DNA from: Euwallacea fornicatus
Lineage: Eukaryota; Arthropoda; Insecta; Coleoptera; Curculionidae
NCBI RefSeq assembly: GCF_040115645.1
Contig: NC_089546.1
Coordinates: 2,143,001 to 2,207,000, forward strand
DNA length: 64,000 nucleotides
Direction of reading: 5' to 3'
A model generated the notes under the pieces. It was not told the DNA's origin. It ran no database searches and worked only from the letters and a program-made list of their open reading frames with translations. Made by a program: the position numbers and the translations under genes. Below are positions 13,201-25,907 of this stretch, piece after piece. Position 1 is the first letter of the stretch, and the number at the start of each line of letters is the position of its first letter.

Positions 13201-14871
13201 GTTCTGATTTGGTTCTCGAACGGGACCATTGGGTACTTCCTAGTTAGATCTCTAATTGAGAGATAGAAAAGGCGGCTTATAAATTCTGAGTCGGATTAAG
13301 TATGGAGTAAATTCTCTTCGCCACCAATTGGCAGCGAAGCGTTCGCGCCGAGCGTTCACGCTCCCGATTCGATACGATCTGCGCCCCGCCAAGCTGTTAA
13401 ATGTGCAGCCGAGCGCAGAACAGGCTTCGATTCTCTAATGTAATATCATTAAATTTATAAACAATGAACTGATTATAAGATAGAGGATCCCTCTATGTTT
13501 TAGCTTCAAGGGAATTGCTTTGCAAATTTTGGTTACCACATAAGAAATTCAGTCAGTAAACTTCCGAATATCTGCCAAATCGAGTAAACCCAAGAAAGCC
13601 GTTGGACTAGCCTAAAAGTGTATAGATACAGAAATTAAAACGTCCGCATACTAGAGATCCATGTCAGATAGAAAACAAAACCCAAATCTTCGTAGAACTT
13701 AATGATGAATTAAACCTTTAGAGAATCCTTCAAAACCCTATTTGTTTATAAAGTAAACGAATATGGGTTTCCTATCCAAGAACTAGTTATTCAGGGTGTC
13801 CGTTTTTTGAGCTCTACCATGAAGGTCTTGGTCAACATAAAAGAGACGAGTTTGGTTAAATTGAGCAATTTGGAGTTTAAGCGTATGGGAGGTCCCTTTC
13901 AGGGGCGTTAGAAAAAAAACTCGATTGTTGGATAAATATTTTTATTTCCTTTTTCATAGTTTTTTAAGCGAGGTATATATGAGAAATTCGACGTTTCAAT
14001 TGTCGATTTGTTCGTCTAACATGGTCAATCAAGAAATGGATTTCTTAGGTTTAACGTTAATTTTTTCTGTTTCAGAATAAATTCGAAACAATCTGGTGGT
14101 AGTTATTAAAGGAGCTCGTTTCAAGTTCTTTTCAAATGCTCTTTCAATTTGCAATGAACATCGTGAAGAAATGCAGAATGTAGGTGGAGCCCGAATTGGG
14201 TTCATAGGTTCTAGTTTTCTATATGCGAATTTTACTTGCTATTGACGGGTTGTGACACAGCCGTAAAGGCATCTAGTATCTGAGCAATATGGAGAGACCG
14301 TGAAGAATTTGTATGATCTAAATTTCGGAATTTTTCTTTCGGTACTTGATACATCATTTAGTACTTCTCAATTAGTATATGTTCAAACAAACGATTATAG
14401 TCATTTTCGAAAACTTCATAACATCTAATTTATTAACATTTCGGATCTTATTCCCTCTAAAATTAGAGCACGGACATTTTCAGGAAAATTCAATTAAAAT
14501 TTAAGAAGTACAAAACTTTTTATTTGTTCTACTTAGTAAAGTGTAGCTCTCATTATTAGTTGAAAACATTATTAAGTTTCATTTAGAAATTCCTTTGAGG
14601 TTGGGTAACTTGTCGACAGGAGAATATCCATATTTTGGATAGATCCAGGCTGGGAGTTTCCAAATATGATGCCATAGATTAGAGCCTCCAAACTACGACC
14701 CTCGGGCATTATCCGGCTCTTAATATTTGACAAAAAATATACACGAGTATTCATTATATTAATTATTAACGCCATAAAAAAACGTATGGAAAACTTTCAA
14801 TCGACAGCCTTTATGTGACAAAATGCTCAATTTAGTGCATGCGATGTGCATCGTTGTTTCTGCACTAAACT
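10293..14871. other. Intergenic DNA; one GC-rich island
   Basis: No gene could be supported across 4.5 kb. A GC-rich island lies at about 13321-13430 and is listed separately. A lone foldback-like end (TTCAGGGTGTCC) occurs near 13792. Confidence 0.55.
13321..13430. other. GC-rich island of unknown role
   Basis: A block of about 110 bases much richer in GC and CpG than the surrounding AT-rich DNA. It contains a repeated GCGTTC / GCGTTCACGC-like motif and a run of short CG-containing words. No open frame of note runs through it. It could be a conserved regulatory element or an old promoter; the sequence alone does not decide. Confidence 0.4.
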
Positions 14872-15453
14872 TTGCAGGAAAAGATGGACTTAACCATAGA
14901 CAGTTGTCTTGGACATATTGAACCTGATTATCGCTATTTATTATACCACACTAAAATGCGATGTTTGAGTCACGGAAAAGAAGTAAAACTCATTTTTAAG
15001 TTACGAAACGAAATTGATATATTTATGCTGGAAAAATTAAGGCCAGTTCCAGAACTTTGAGATCCCATATGGTTGTGGAATATAGTATTTACAATACTAA
15101 TATTGTTGTTAAGTTTGTAATATTTACAACCAAAAAGAAAATTCATACATGAACTTTTTGTCCATATTCAATCATTTCCAATAAAATTACTTCCTTTCAA
15201 GCAACAGTTCCAACAAAATACTTTTTCAGATTTTGAATCTTGCAAAAATTTGCAGAAAATCGTGCAACAGAAATTTATTTTCAGCTCATATCTGCATTGA
15301 CAACAAAATACAAAATACATATGCACTTCAAAGATTTTTGTAAATATGGAAAAATGATTATATGAATCCAAAATCCATTTGAAGTAGATCCTAATGAAGT
15401 TGATGTGAATACGCAATTAGAATTGATAGATTTGCGATTTCGCAATTCTCTGA
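14872..15453 (+). pseudogene. hAT-superfamily transposase relic (ZBED5/GTF2IRD2-like)
   Basis: Remains of a hAT transposase of the group from which vertebrate ZBED5- and GTF2IRD2-type genes derive. The first open piece (14872-15060) carries YRYLLYHTKMRCLSHGKE followed by a helix ending in LRNEIDIFMLEK, matching the family block usually written as LLLHTEVRWLSRGK...LRDEL..FL. Further on, in another frame, 15372-15453 reads NPFEVDPNEVDVNTQLELID, which matches the conserved C-terminal block of the same family that precedes the hAT dimerisation region. The middle is shifted in frame and the N-terminal zinc finger was not found. No TIRs or 8-bp duplications were located. It is a dead fragment. Confidence 0.8.
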
Positions 15454-15782
15454 ATTTTTTATCTTAAAATGAAAATTTCATTGATTTTTTTCTGGGTTGT
15501 TAAAACATAATTATAACATTATAGGAAACTTTGCTAGGAAAAATAATTTTTATGTTTAGAACAAACTTATGTCTGTGAACAAAAGTTTTCTAGTTTGAAA
15601 TATATAAAATCAAGAAACCGTTCAAAATGGAGTGATAATTATTTGAATTTTTTTTTATCGGCACCATATATTAATAAAATAATTGAAAAATATACTAAAC
15701 AAGTAGATCAATCATGTTAGATATGTGCGTTTATTTGAATTTATTTGTATTTTCTGTTTAATTGTTTTAGACAGGGTGGTAT

Positions 15783-16609
15783 GCTGAAAAGTTTCCCTTC
15801 AAGTTTTTTTCCATGAAGAAATAAATGAAAATATGTTCGGACACATAAACCTTAGTGTGTTGGGGGCACATTTTTTACATATTTGCACCTGCTTTGATCC
15901 CATCCCTACCAAGGGGTGACTCTTATCCTTCAAATTTTAAGTGGAAAGTAGGGAGTGAGACGACTGATATCTCATTTTAAAGGAAATTGAATTCCCTTTG
16001 TTATGGGATCTTCTTCGTTGGAATCGATTGAGTAGTCCATGAGAAATAAAGAAATCAATTGTAAAATTAAAATATCTTGCCACCTGTATTTATAAGGTAA
16101 ACGTTGAAAGTGTTCATTTTCAACCTCTATGAAATTATAAAGGCACTCTACCTTGCCGCAAGTCTCTTAAAGAATTAAGTTTGGTTGCATAATCTATAGA
16201 TTCCAAATGATTTCTTAAGAACAAGTCCGACAGTGGTAAATCAGGGGACCTTGGAGGCCATTCAATATAACCTCCCAATTTATTTGCCATTACTACAAAC
16301 AAACTTATAATGGCAGATTTTCCGAAGGATTCAGTGAAATTTGAAAATACTATTATTAATATCCTTTTTTGTGCATTTTATTTATCGACCAAATAATATG
16401 AGGAAGGTCCCATAACAAAGGAAATTCAATTTCTCTTAAATTAAGATATTACTTCCCCCTTCCCCTTTTCATTTAAGAATTTAGGGGGTGGGATTAGAGG
16501 AGCAGAAAATCTGTAAAAAATGTCCCCCTGAAAACTAACAATTACGTATTCGATTATTTTTTCATTTATTCATTTAGGAAAAAAAACCTGAGTGCAATAT
16601 TTTTTCGGT
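15783..16609. mobile_element. Long-arm foldback element with transposase remnant
   Basis: Two arms of roughly 200 bases (15783-16012 and 16403-16609) are imperfect reverse complements. Matching landmarks include GGGGGCACATTTTTTACA on the left against TGTAAAAAATGTCCCCC on the right, and CCCTTTGTTATGGGA on the left against TCCCATAACAAAGG on the right. ACAGGGTGG lies just outside the left arm at 15771-15779. The loop holds a fragment of a transposase on the minus strand. Confidence 0.8.
16135..16290 (-). pseudogene. C-terminal fragment of Tc1/mariner/IS630-type transposase
   Basis: Reading the minus strand from about 16290, the frame gives NKLGGYIEWPPRSPDL and then LSDLFLRNHLES...YATKLNSLRDLRQ before a stop at 16135-16137. 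This matches the C-terminal catalytic block (GGxIxWPPRSPDLTPLDFFLWG) of a Tc1/mariner/IS630-superfamily transposase group common in arthropod genomes; the block contains the last acidic catalytic residue. Only this end of the protein remains. Its position between two long inverted arms suggests that the surrounding foldback is an internally deleted derivative of the element that encoded it. Confidence 0.7.
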
Positions 16610-16625
16610 TCGTTATTTTCTATAC

Positions 16626-19600
16626 GTTCATAAATAATAAAATATTCAACAAGCCATTTTGTTGTTATAGTTTTCATCTAAAACTATATCCGTCCCGCCC
16701 ATAGTTTTATATATTCATGTAGGGTTCTACCTCTAAAGAGTTTGGGGATGCCTACAATACAGCATTCGCAAGTCGAGTTTGAAAGTGTTTTTAGATTGTT
16801 TCTTATACAAAAGGCTAATCTACGGAACGTAGAATAAACCCCAAGATACTTCAAAATAGAAGCAAAATTATTTACTGGTAGTCTTAATTACTTACACCAT
16901 TTAACCATTATTTAATCTTTCTTCAGCTATAAATTTTGCACTGATACAACTCTATTAGATTATATCGCTTAAAACATTTAGAAATTTTAAGGTGCTTTGT
17001 TAAATCAGTTTTACAATCAGTTTTTTGTCGATACAATTAACGTGAAAATTAATTCTGAAACCAACCCTGGGAAGATAGGCGAAATCAATAGTAGTCTGAA
17101 ATCAAAAGGTGTGTGAAGGTGTTCAAATATCTTTCGAATTAACGCATACTAGCATTAAAATCATACCAAAATCTTGTAGATGACATGAAATAGAATAATT
17201 ATCATAGATGCATTACGGCTTTTAATATTATTATATCATATTGTTAAGATTTTTAAAAAATAGTTGAAAATCTGATGAGAATTGCCATTAAAGACTTGGA
17301 ACTGAAAGAGGATTCAGTAGTATTAGAAACGAAGAAAAATAAAAATCTAAAAATTAGAGTAAAAAGAAGTTTATCTTCTTCTGGTACCTCCCAATCCCAT
17401 GTCACCAAAACTTGAATGTCAGCAGGGGCGCAATTCTCGAAATTGGAATGCGTGTTGTCCATGTTTAAATGAAATCAAAACCGCTCGAGCCTTTTTTTAT
17501 TTGGATTTACAAACCCCTCAATGTACGCCATTTTATCATCATTCGAAGACGCCATAATTCACATCGAACTAATAAAATTGGGTGTCATTCGTCTGTTTCT
17601 GTAGGACACATTTCATATGTTTTAATTTTCTAATCGTGATATTTTAAATGACAAATCCTTGGACCTAAGACTAATTTAAGCGACACAAGAGACTTCACCC
17701 ATTTTGGAGATTTTTCCACATTTTCAAATTCTTAAATTGTAATAATTTTAGTAATAAATCCATATAAGTAGCAATCAATTTCTGCAACTGTTACAGCCAG
17801 TGTAAAGTTTAAAAGCACGGATTGTTACGATCATTTTATATCTTTATACATTGCTTCATGCCATTTCCTCTCCAAGTCTTTTCCGTTTTTGAGCTAAATT
17901 TAATCCTCGTGCCCCTCATAGCGTAAATTTTCATTTTCTACTCCGCTTCTTTTGCTTAGAAACAAGCAGTCTTTTTTCAAGAACAAGATAGCGTTTTTAT
18001 AAGTATATCTTCACAACTTGAAATGCTGGGTGAGGCTGTTGACGTGTTCAAGTATTTTACATATGCCACGTGACAAATATGATAATGCGCTTTGAATCTC
18101 ATACCAGAAGCTTTCCCCACGCATCGAAACAATAGTCCTATGAGTAATTAACTCGTGAAAATTACATTATTAAACCCGCCCTAGATTTATTACCTAATAA
18201 TTAATGTTTCGTGTTGTTTCAGTCACACCTATGCGTTTAGTGACGTATATAATCACCATGGCAGCTAAGGTCGCAGCCGCCAGTTATAGGGAAATAATAA
18301 ACGTTTAGAAACGTGATTGACAAAATGTCGTTAATTATTATTGAAACAAATAATTAATTTGCACCTGATTAATTTAGATTAAATTGATTGAATTGATGGA
18401 GGTTGTTGGGCAAGGGAAAAAAGTGGCGTGTGTAAATTTTTTTTATGTGTACCAAGGATATCCACTTCAATTCAAGTGTAGAAGTGGCACCTGAAATTAC
18501 CCAATTAAACCTCAAATGCCACTTCAAAATTACTGGTGTTCATTACCAGATGCAATCGATAGAGGGAAAATCTAAAATAGACACAGCATTGCTGGCATAT
18601 GACGTAATAAACACTGTGCGATAAAAATCAGCAATCGGCCTCAAGTTCATGAAAACAAAAGCAAAACAATAAGCTCATTCGGTAAAATTACCGAGGCCCC
18701 TTTCGACGGTTATTGGTAATTTACCAGTTCGTAAAGAGAAGTCTCGTTATGGCTTTCATCCACGTCCATATTTTAAAAGAAAGAAGAGCAATTTCTTTCG
18801 GCTACCACATAACCGGTTTTTCTTTCCTCTTGTGTTGGCAAGCACAAGGGTTTCCTTGTATGTTTGCTTCAAGGAGCAATAAATATTTATTTGGGTCACA
18901 TAATTGGCACTGGTGACATTATGAAGTTTTTGTTAAGCGATGAATGTATGAAAGTAAGATTTGTTGTGGGGTACCACTCAGTACGTGCCAGCCAGCCAAA
19001 AAGGCGTTGTTTTCTCACATGGGCAGATTGTTTATGCGATTGCCGTGAACGATGTGGATGCATGCTCGCTAAATAGAATGTTATAAGTTTCAGTGATTGT
19101 CGTCAAATAGGTAATATTGGTTTAAAAAGAAAAAGATTTATTTGAAAAACTTAATAATTGTATCAATGATTGATTTTCCAGTAACTATACCTTTTCTAAA
19201 ATTCTCGTTTCTGGTTAGTTGCAGGTGTCGTTATCTGTATTTATGCTATACAGTAGATTCAATATTTCTGAAGCTGGAAGTTTCAAAGGCGGGTTCATAG
19301 AATTCCCTCACTTTCTTAAATGAACCCTGAATTATTCTGGCGAATTTTCAACTCAATTTCAAGGAATTTTGAAATTTTTCTAGGTAGATTAATGCATAAT
19401 CGAAAATAATACATCGCAGATGTTGATAAAATATGTATTGTTTTTCAAAAACTATTAACCACTTTCTAAAGCCCCTTATTTGACTTGTTTCTAAAAATCT
19501 TTGCTTCTTCAATAGTGTAACTTAGATTTACCTTCTTGTCCCGCTAATTATACTATTTTTCTGACTCTTATTTTGCGACAGATTCGAGGTATTTACGTAA

Positions 19601-22600
19601 ATTTATTTTATTGTAATTGATACATTCTCTTTTCTTATCATTTTCACATTACATAATAAGAATAGATAGAGAAGAATAGATATTTCGTCTTTTTGCTCCT
19701 TGATGAAATTATCAATTGTAAATTTGTTCAAAATTTTATGGAAATCAACAATAAGTTTTTTCAAAAATTTCGGTCCTGGATTAATGTTAATTTAATATTC
19801 ATTTCATAATTATTATCAATCATTAAATTTTAAAGAAACGATTTTTATAAAATTGGATGAACCTAGTTTAACTTAACGGGAATTAATCAAAATCTCAGTC
19901 CTAAGGTGTTCCATTTTTAATGGCATTGTATACTTTAGTATATTGAAGTTAAGCGTTACAATCAGAAGGTTGTCAACATTGAAACTTTCAGTGACAAAAT
20001 GACCCACTACCTAATAACACGAATTACTGAGATGTTAAAATTCTAATCCCCTAGGAACTATTCTAGTGATTCTGAAACAATTTTGACGTTGATTGAGAAT
20101 ATTTAGAGATAATCTAAAAAACAAAAATCATAAGTTCAGAGAATTTCCTTTTTTCATTTGAATATAATTACGGTTTGTTGGAGCATTTAAAGCACACTCA
20201 AGTAAGAATTGTTAGAGCAATTGAACAGCACTCTATTCTCATTTAAAATTCTCTGAGAATAACATTCACCTTTTACCGAAAGCTCAGATAAGAATCCTTG
20301 TTAATAGTTAAGTGATAAATTTAACCCTGTATTCAGATTCTACAAAAAATTACTAGAAAAACGGAAAACAACAGAAGTAAAATTTTTAACATTATTATAA
20401 TAAGTCATCATTTAAGGAAAATTTGCATGGATTTCCCTGTAACTCCGTATTCAACTAATTTTTTGCTTTTCTGCAACTTCTTAAGGAGGTAGAGCATTTT
20501 AAAGTAGATCTACATATAATAACTAACCATTAGCCATAAAGCACACACTCTAACTGAAATACTTGATGTCTGAACTAAACTAAAAAGAGACAATTTCCAG
20601 GATATATTTGACATATAAAGTAATAAAAATAATTTGGAAATCTAGATTCCAATGATAATGTCTAAGTTGTAGAGTATAAAGCTCTGAGTTTTCTGTGTTA
20701 AAACTGATACATTTTCGTGATTTTTCCCACTATTATTCGTTACAGTTGACGGTTGAGACTGACCACGGACTAAGGTACATATTGTCAAAAAAGTCTGGAA
20801 TATTGCAAATATTTCAAAAAAGCTAAATGTTTGTAATAAAATGTTTCATCATTATAGATATTAAGAGTGCATATTTTGACAAAGCAAAACGTTCTCACAG
20901 CATGAATCACAAAGAAAGTGCATTAAATTTGATTTAAATTGCTCTTAAGTATTGTTTTAGTCGGCAAAAATATACAGAGTGTTCCCTTTAAAATAAGGAA
21001 CTTGTCTTTCCTTCTCGCTTATCCTGTATAGCTATAAAAAATATTTACCGTCGCGAGTTCCGCTCTCATTAACAATAAATACAAAGTTTTCATAATAAGT
21101 CGGATTGTACATATTTTGAGAAATATGTAAGTTAGTTGACGTTTTTGAGATATTTATGGTAAATTATTGCAGAATATCCATTTGGGCTACATAACTAGGG
21201 AGATTAAATCTACAGGAATGATATTTTTAATGTCGTTAGATTCGGTAAGAGTAAAGTTGCCTAAATTTCTTGGAAAGTATTATCCTGTAAACGTGGAGAC
21301 ACAATTGCTCTATTCATTTAGTAGTATGAGCCTAAATGGAATATGCATTAAAAAGTTGAAATAAATATCTTAAAAACTGGTAAAACTGTAAGCAAAATTT
21401 GGAAAAAAATAAAGGAAACTTTAACTCGCGGCATATTTCGAAAACCAAACAAGTTAATACTGATATTTTTAGTTTTTTGACAAGTCGTTTATCACATTAT
21501 GTGTTTTTATAATATAAAATACTTTTTAATTAATGTTTAAAAATAAAAGTTAGAAATCTATTTCTCGGTGTTCCCATATTATTTTGCTTTTCTTTTTAAA
21601 CAATATAAATTCGAGATCAATACCGGGATTTGAAAAACTCGTATTCTGTATAGTCTAAAGTTCACGTTTCGATAATCAACATGCGATTAGCCCATAAAAG
21701 CTTTGCAATTTCAAAATTTGACAGAAATCCTTATCATCGTCACGAAAGAGTTCTGGTTCCTACGACACGTTATCTTCCACACGCGATATCTTTCCTCTTT
21801 AAGTATCTCCGGCACTGATCTTGTGGTGACACAGCAGGCTGCAGGAAGTCGAAACCACCGTCGGCGAACTGTGCACTGTGCACGGCTTTGCGAACATCGA
21901 TCCTGAGACCAAGAGTTTCTTGGTATTACATCGGGTCAAATGTTATAGCAGGCACTAACGGTTATCACGTATACTTCGTTATGGATGACGAATCGATCCG
22001 TGCACTCATATTCCCAAAAAAAATTCTGATATCTGCATTGAATTGGCTGTCCATACAACAATTCTTCAAACGAGTTCTCATCGCAATTTTATCGATTCGT
22101 TAACAGCGTATCAACCATAATTATAAGCAATTAACAACAAATGTGGTGACACTTGGTCAAAACCCGCCGATTCACCAGACCCGAGGCCGCTCGACTGTAA
22201 AGAAGAACAAATAATTAAATCTGCATGAAAATTAAAGCTGCCACTGCGGCTCTCGACCAGCTATCGAGATATGGAGATGGCTTATCGACGTTACGCAGCA
22301 GTCGTCTTTTATTACCGGGGTAAGTCGTCGCATTCTTTCCTTTGTTGATGTGGAAAGTCATGCAAGGTCAGCACCGACCGACGGATGAACAATCCTTCAA
22401 CGAAGGATGTGAACAAAATCTATTATAACGCATAAATAATGATTTCTTCCCTATTTTACTCTCAACGGATTAATATAGAGAATGCACACATCTAGCTACC
22501 AGCAGATTTTTTTTTTTGGGATTAGGTACTAGAGGTTCTTCCACGCAAGTCGTAAGCGTCCGATATGAAATAATGAGCCTGCGAACAAGAACCTAATTAT

Positions 22601-24080
22601 GGGTTAATTTAGTTCTAAGTGGATAAGTTCCTGCAAGAAACGCACACATTTTAATAGATTTCATCCTCCAGTTGCGGACGATACGATTAATGTGACCACT
22701 TTCATACCATGACTCACAGTTCAATACTTCGTTTAAGGTCAAATTGATAAAATATTAGCAAGTTCAGCTCAGGTCGTTTCAGGTTAGCTGATTAACCTCA
22801 AAATGGCTGATTGCCATTTTTCAATGTGCGAAAATACCTTTTAAGATAGCTGGAGAAATTTGGAATGATCCTGGAGATACACTAGTAGAAATTGGGAATC
22901 TTATTGCATTTTTCTTAATTGCGAACAACTAATAATATCTTTTTCACGATCTTGGATTGATCTTTTAAGAGACAAGTTTGACTCAGGATTTGTTTACTTT
23001 TGGTTTACGTTAATCTTTGCATATGAGAATAACTTGGAGCTTTCCGAAGCACCTTTGTTGCTTTCAAATCCGCCATCTCTTCTATCAGATAATTTACGGA
23101 AATGCATAGTTTTCTAAAGTTTCGACTTTCCATAACCTTCTAATAACATATGATCGTTCTGCAAATTGCGGGTTGATAAGGTCTCAACCTAAACCGCCCG
23201 AAGATTCTTTAATGATGTTCCTCTCTACTGTTACCTACAAAAACAATTCCTTTCTAATAGCCAAGAGAAAATGAACATTTACATATATGCACACTGCAAC
23301 TAAAGAAGCAAAAATTTAAATATCTTTCATGGGTTACACAAAAATTACCATAATTGAGCCCAGAGGCTTAGGCTATCGAAAAACCGCAAGTAACCATTTA
23401 ATAACAGGCCAGGCAAAGAGGCAAATCAATTGCGAAAATAAAAACGAAATTCTTAGAGAAAAGTTGTGAATGGCGGGACCTGTGTATGGACCTATTTGGT
23501 CGGGTACTGCCTGAGGGTACCTCCGAGGAAACATATTGGAGTCGCTCAACATACGTCCAACAGGTCGTTAGAAGACGACGATAAACTCGCCAGCGGCGGA
23601 CGAGGCATTTGGCACTCTCCATATGCGTTTTTAACTCTTTTTTCCTTTTATATGTTCGTGACACTTTTGGGGGCATAATTATTTGATGGCTCGAAGGGGA
23701 TATCAGCAACACGTGTCCAACTGATAAGTAAATAATTAGAAGAGTCTGTTCAAATGACGAACTTGCACTGAATCCCTAAACTGCAAAACACGCAGTGCTT
23801 GCGTTTTGCCGAGAGCATTAATAACGCTCTAAGATGGCTCCAGTGACAGTTGTTATTTAATATGGTTGTCAACACGGCACCCTAGAAAAGTAATTTGCGA
23901 GGTATTTGGCTTGCACGAACATCTTTTTCCTAGAATTATTGCTAATCCACACTGTACTTGGAACAAGCCTGAAAAACGACTTAATTCTTAGTTCTAAAGA
24001 ATTACCTCAAAAAGAATTACGATTTATATTACTTCCGACAATCTCTGAAAAAATGTAGTATGTATTAATTTAAATGTATA
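16626..24080. other. Long intergenic DNA, no gene seen
   Basis: Seven kilobases without a recognisable gene. Two patches are less AT-rich than average: about 18040-19070 and 22146-22400. They could be conserved regulatory DNA but have no diagnostic motif. A lone TACAGAGTGTTCC foldback-type end occurs near 20973. A 104-codon minus-strand frame at 23398-23712 has no recognisable domain. Confidence 0.5.
22146..22400. other. GC-richer block, possible conserved non-coding element
   Basis: This block has clearly more GC and CpG than its flanks and no convincing reading frame. It may be regulatory DNA; there is no further evidence in the sequence. Confidence 0.3.
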
Positions 24081-24176
24081 TACAGTGGGTCAAAAAAGTA
24101 TTTGTACGCCCGTTGCGATGCTACATTTCTCTCTGTTTTCCAATAATTTTGGGAAAACATACAGCGGACGGTTATA

Positions 24177-24768
24177 GAGGGTGTAACTTAAGGGATGTCA
24201 TTCATTTTAAGGGGTGATCCCTTATCATATTTAATGGAAAAATGTTCACATAAACATGTATCCTAACTTGCATCATTTTTGAGATACAGGGTGTCAAAAT
24301 TTTATTAAAAAATCGAATTTTTATTAATTATTCAAACTTGTTTTCATCTAAATCTTAAAAATATCAAAAGTTAAGCGAGTCACAAGAAAGGGTCAAAGGA
24401 TCAAAAAGTTGTATTTTTAATTGTTTATTCTGATACAAATATCAAATTCAGGAAAAATGGTGGCGTACCATAATCACACGATAAATATCAATCAGGTAAC
24501 TATTGGCGACGACACTGAAATCATTATTTAAAATGTAGTAACATCAAAAGTAGCCCCTTATCGATGCTCACCAACATGGCAAGTTTCATCAAAATCGGCG
24601 CAAAGCTTTTTGAATAATTAATAAAAACTCGTTTTTTAAATAAAACTTTGACACCCAGTATCTCGAAAATGATGCGAGTTAGGACACATGTTTATATGAA
24701 TATTTTTTCGTAAAATATGACAAAAAATCACCCCTTAAAATTAATGACACCACTTAAGTTACACTCTG
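24177..24768. mobile_element. Foldback element A in left arm of Tc1 host
   Basis: The 592-bp element is flanked by TA (24175-24176, 24769-24770). Its ends read GAGGGTGTAACTTAAG and, reversed, CAGAGTGTAACTTAAG. The arms pair over roughly 200 bases with many differences. About 115 bases in from each end is a second motif, GATACAGGGTGTCAAA on the left and GATACTGGGTGTCAAAG on the right. No coding capacity is seen. Confidence 0.85.
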
Positions 24769-25645
24769 TATCATAGGTATAATAAGATATTCTCTACAAC
24801 AAAATAGAAGTTAATAATATTTATTATAAATATAAAATAGACAATAATTCAAAATTCCCGTACCAAAAAAATACTCGTACGGCTCCAAAAACATTAGTCC
24901 TTTTCATGATATCCATGAATTTTTTATAAAAATACCGAAACGGGTCAGTTTAGTGAAATAGCTAAAAGAGTTTTAAAGAATTTCATTGATTGTAAAATTC
25001 ATAATGGGTCGAAAAGGTAAAGAATAGAGCATGGAAATGGAGAAATTTAAAGTGCACCATTATCAGCATGGTTAATCCATAGGAAAATAGCCAAAACTGT
25101 GGACAAACCGGTCAGTACTGTACAATATACTATAAATGAATATATACATAAGTACAGGCTCAGTTGAAAATCAAACACGTTCAGGACGCCTTTTCAAGAG
25201 AAACGTAGCGTAATTAAAATGTCATTATAAGACAAACTAGGAAAATCTGTTTTTGGCTGCCGAATTAGAATCTGCCACTGGAAAATCCATCCAGAAACCA
25301 TTAGTGTTCATGTAAGAAAAAATCATTCTCATGGCAGTAAAAACGCAAAAAAACCATGGATTAGTAAGAAGAATCGTAAATTAAGAATGGAAATTGCAAG
25401 AATCTATTTAAATCAGACGATAGAGCTTTGGCATAGTTATTTTTTCAGATGAAAGTAAATTTAATCTTTTCGGATCCGATGGAGCGAAATTTGTATGGAG
25501 GAATTGTGGAAAACGCATGCATCATGGAAATTTGAAACCTACGGTTAAGCATGGAGGCGGAAACATCTCAGAATGGGGTTGTATGGCCGCAAGTGGGGTG
25601 AGAAACCTTCATTTTATGCAAGGAAGGATGGATAGATTTACGATA

Positions 25646-25845
25646 GTGGTCATAATTATAGCAACTTTTAAACATATTACATAATTTAGTCATAATGGTC
25701 TAAATTGAAAACATCTTTTTAAAATATGTTTAGTACACAATTGTTGATGTTTAAAATTCATGAAAACCAAACTACATTTCCTACAAAAAAATATAAAAAG
25801 ACATTTCGTTAGCGCTAGACAAAAATAGAGCAACTTTTGGAATTT
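25646..25845 (+). repeat. Left IR/DR arm of nested Tc1-like element
   Basis: Mirrors 26984-27191. The outer and inner direct repeats are at about 25646-25670 and 25811-25840. Confidence 0.88.
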
Positions 25846-25907
25846 ATTACATATTATTTATTATAAAAACTAATAAGATAATAATTGTTTTCAAATTAAT
25901 ATTTTGT

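Noticed and set aside
23398..23712. 104-codon minus-strand frame rich in Arg and Lys
   Set aside because: Both strands are open here and no homologous family is recognised.
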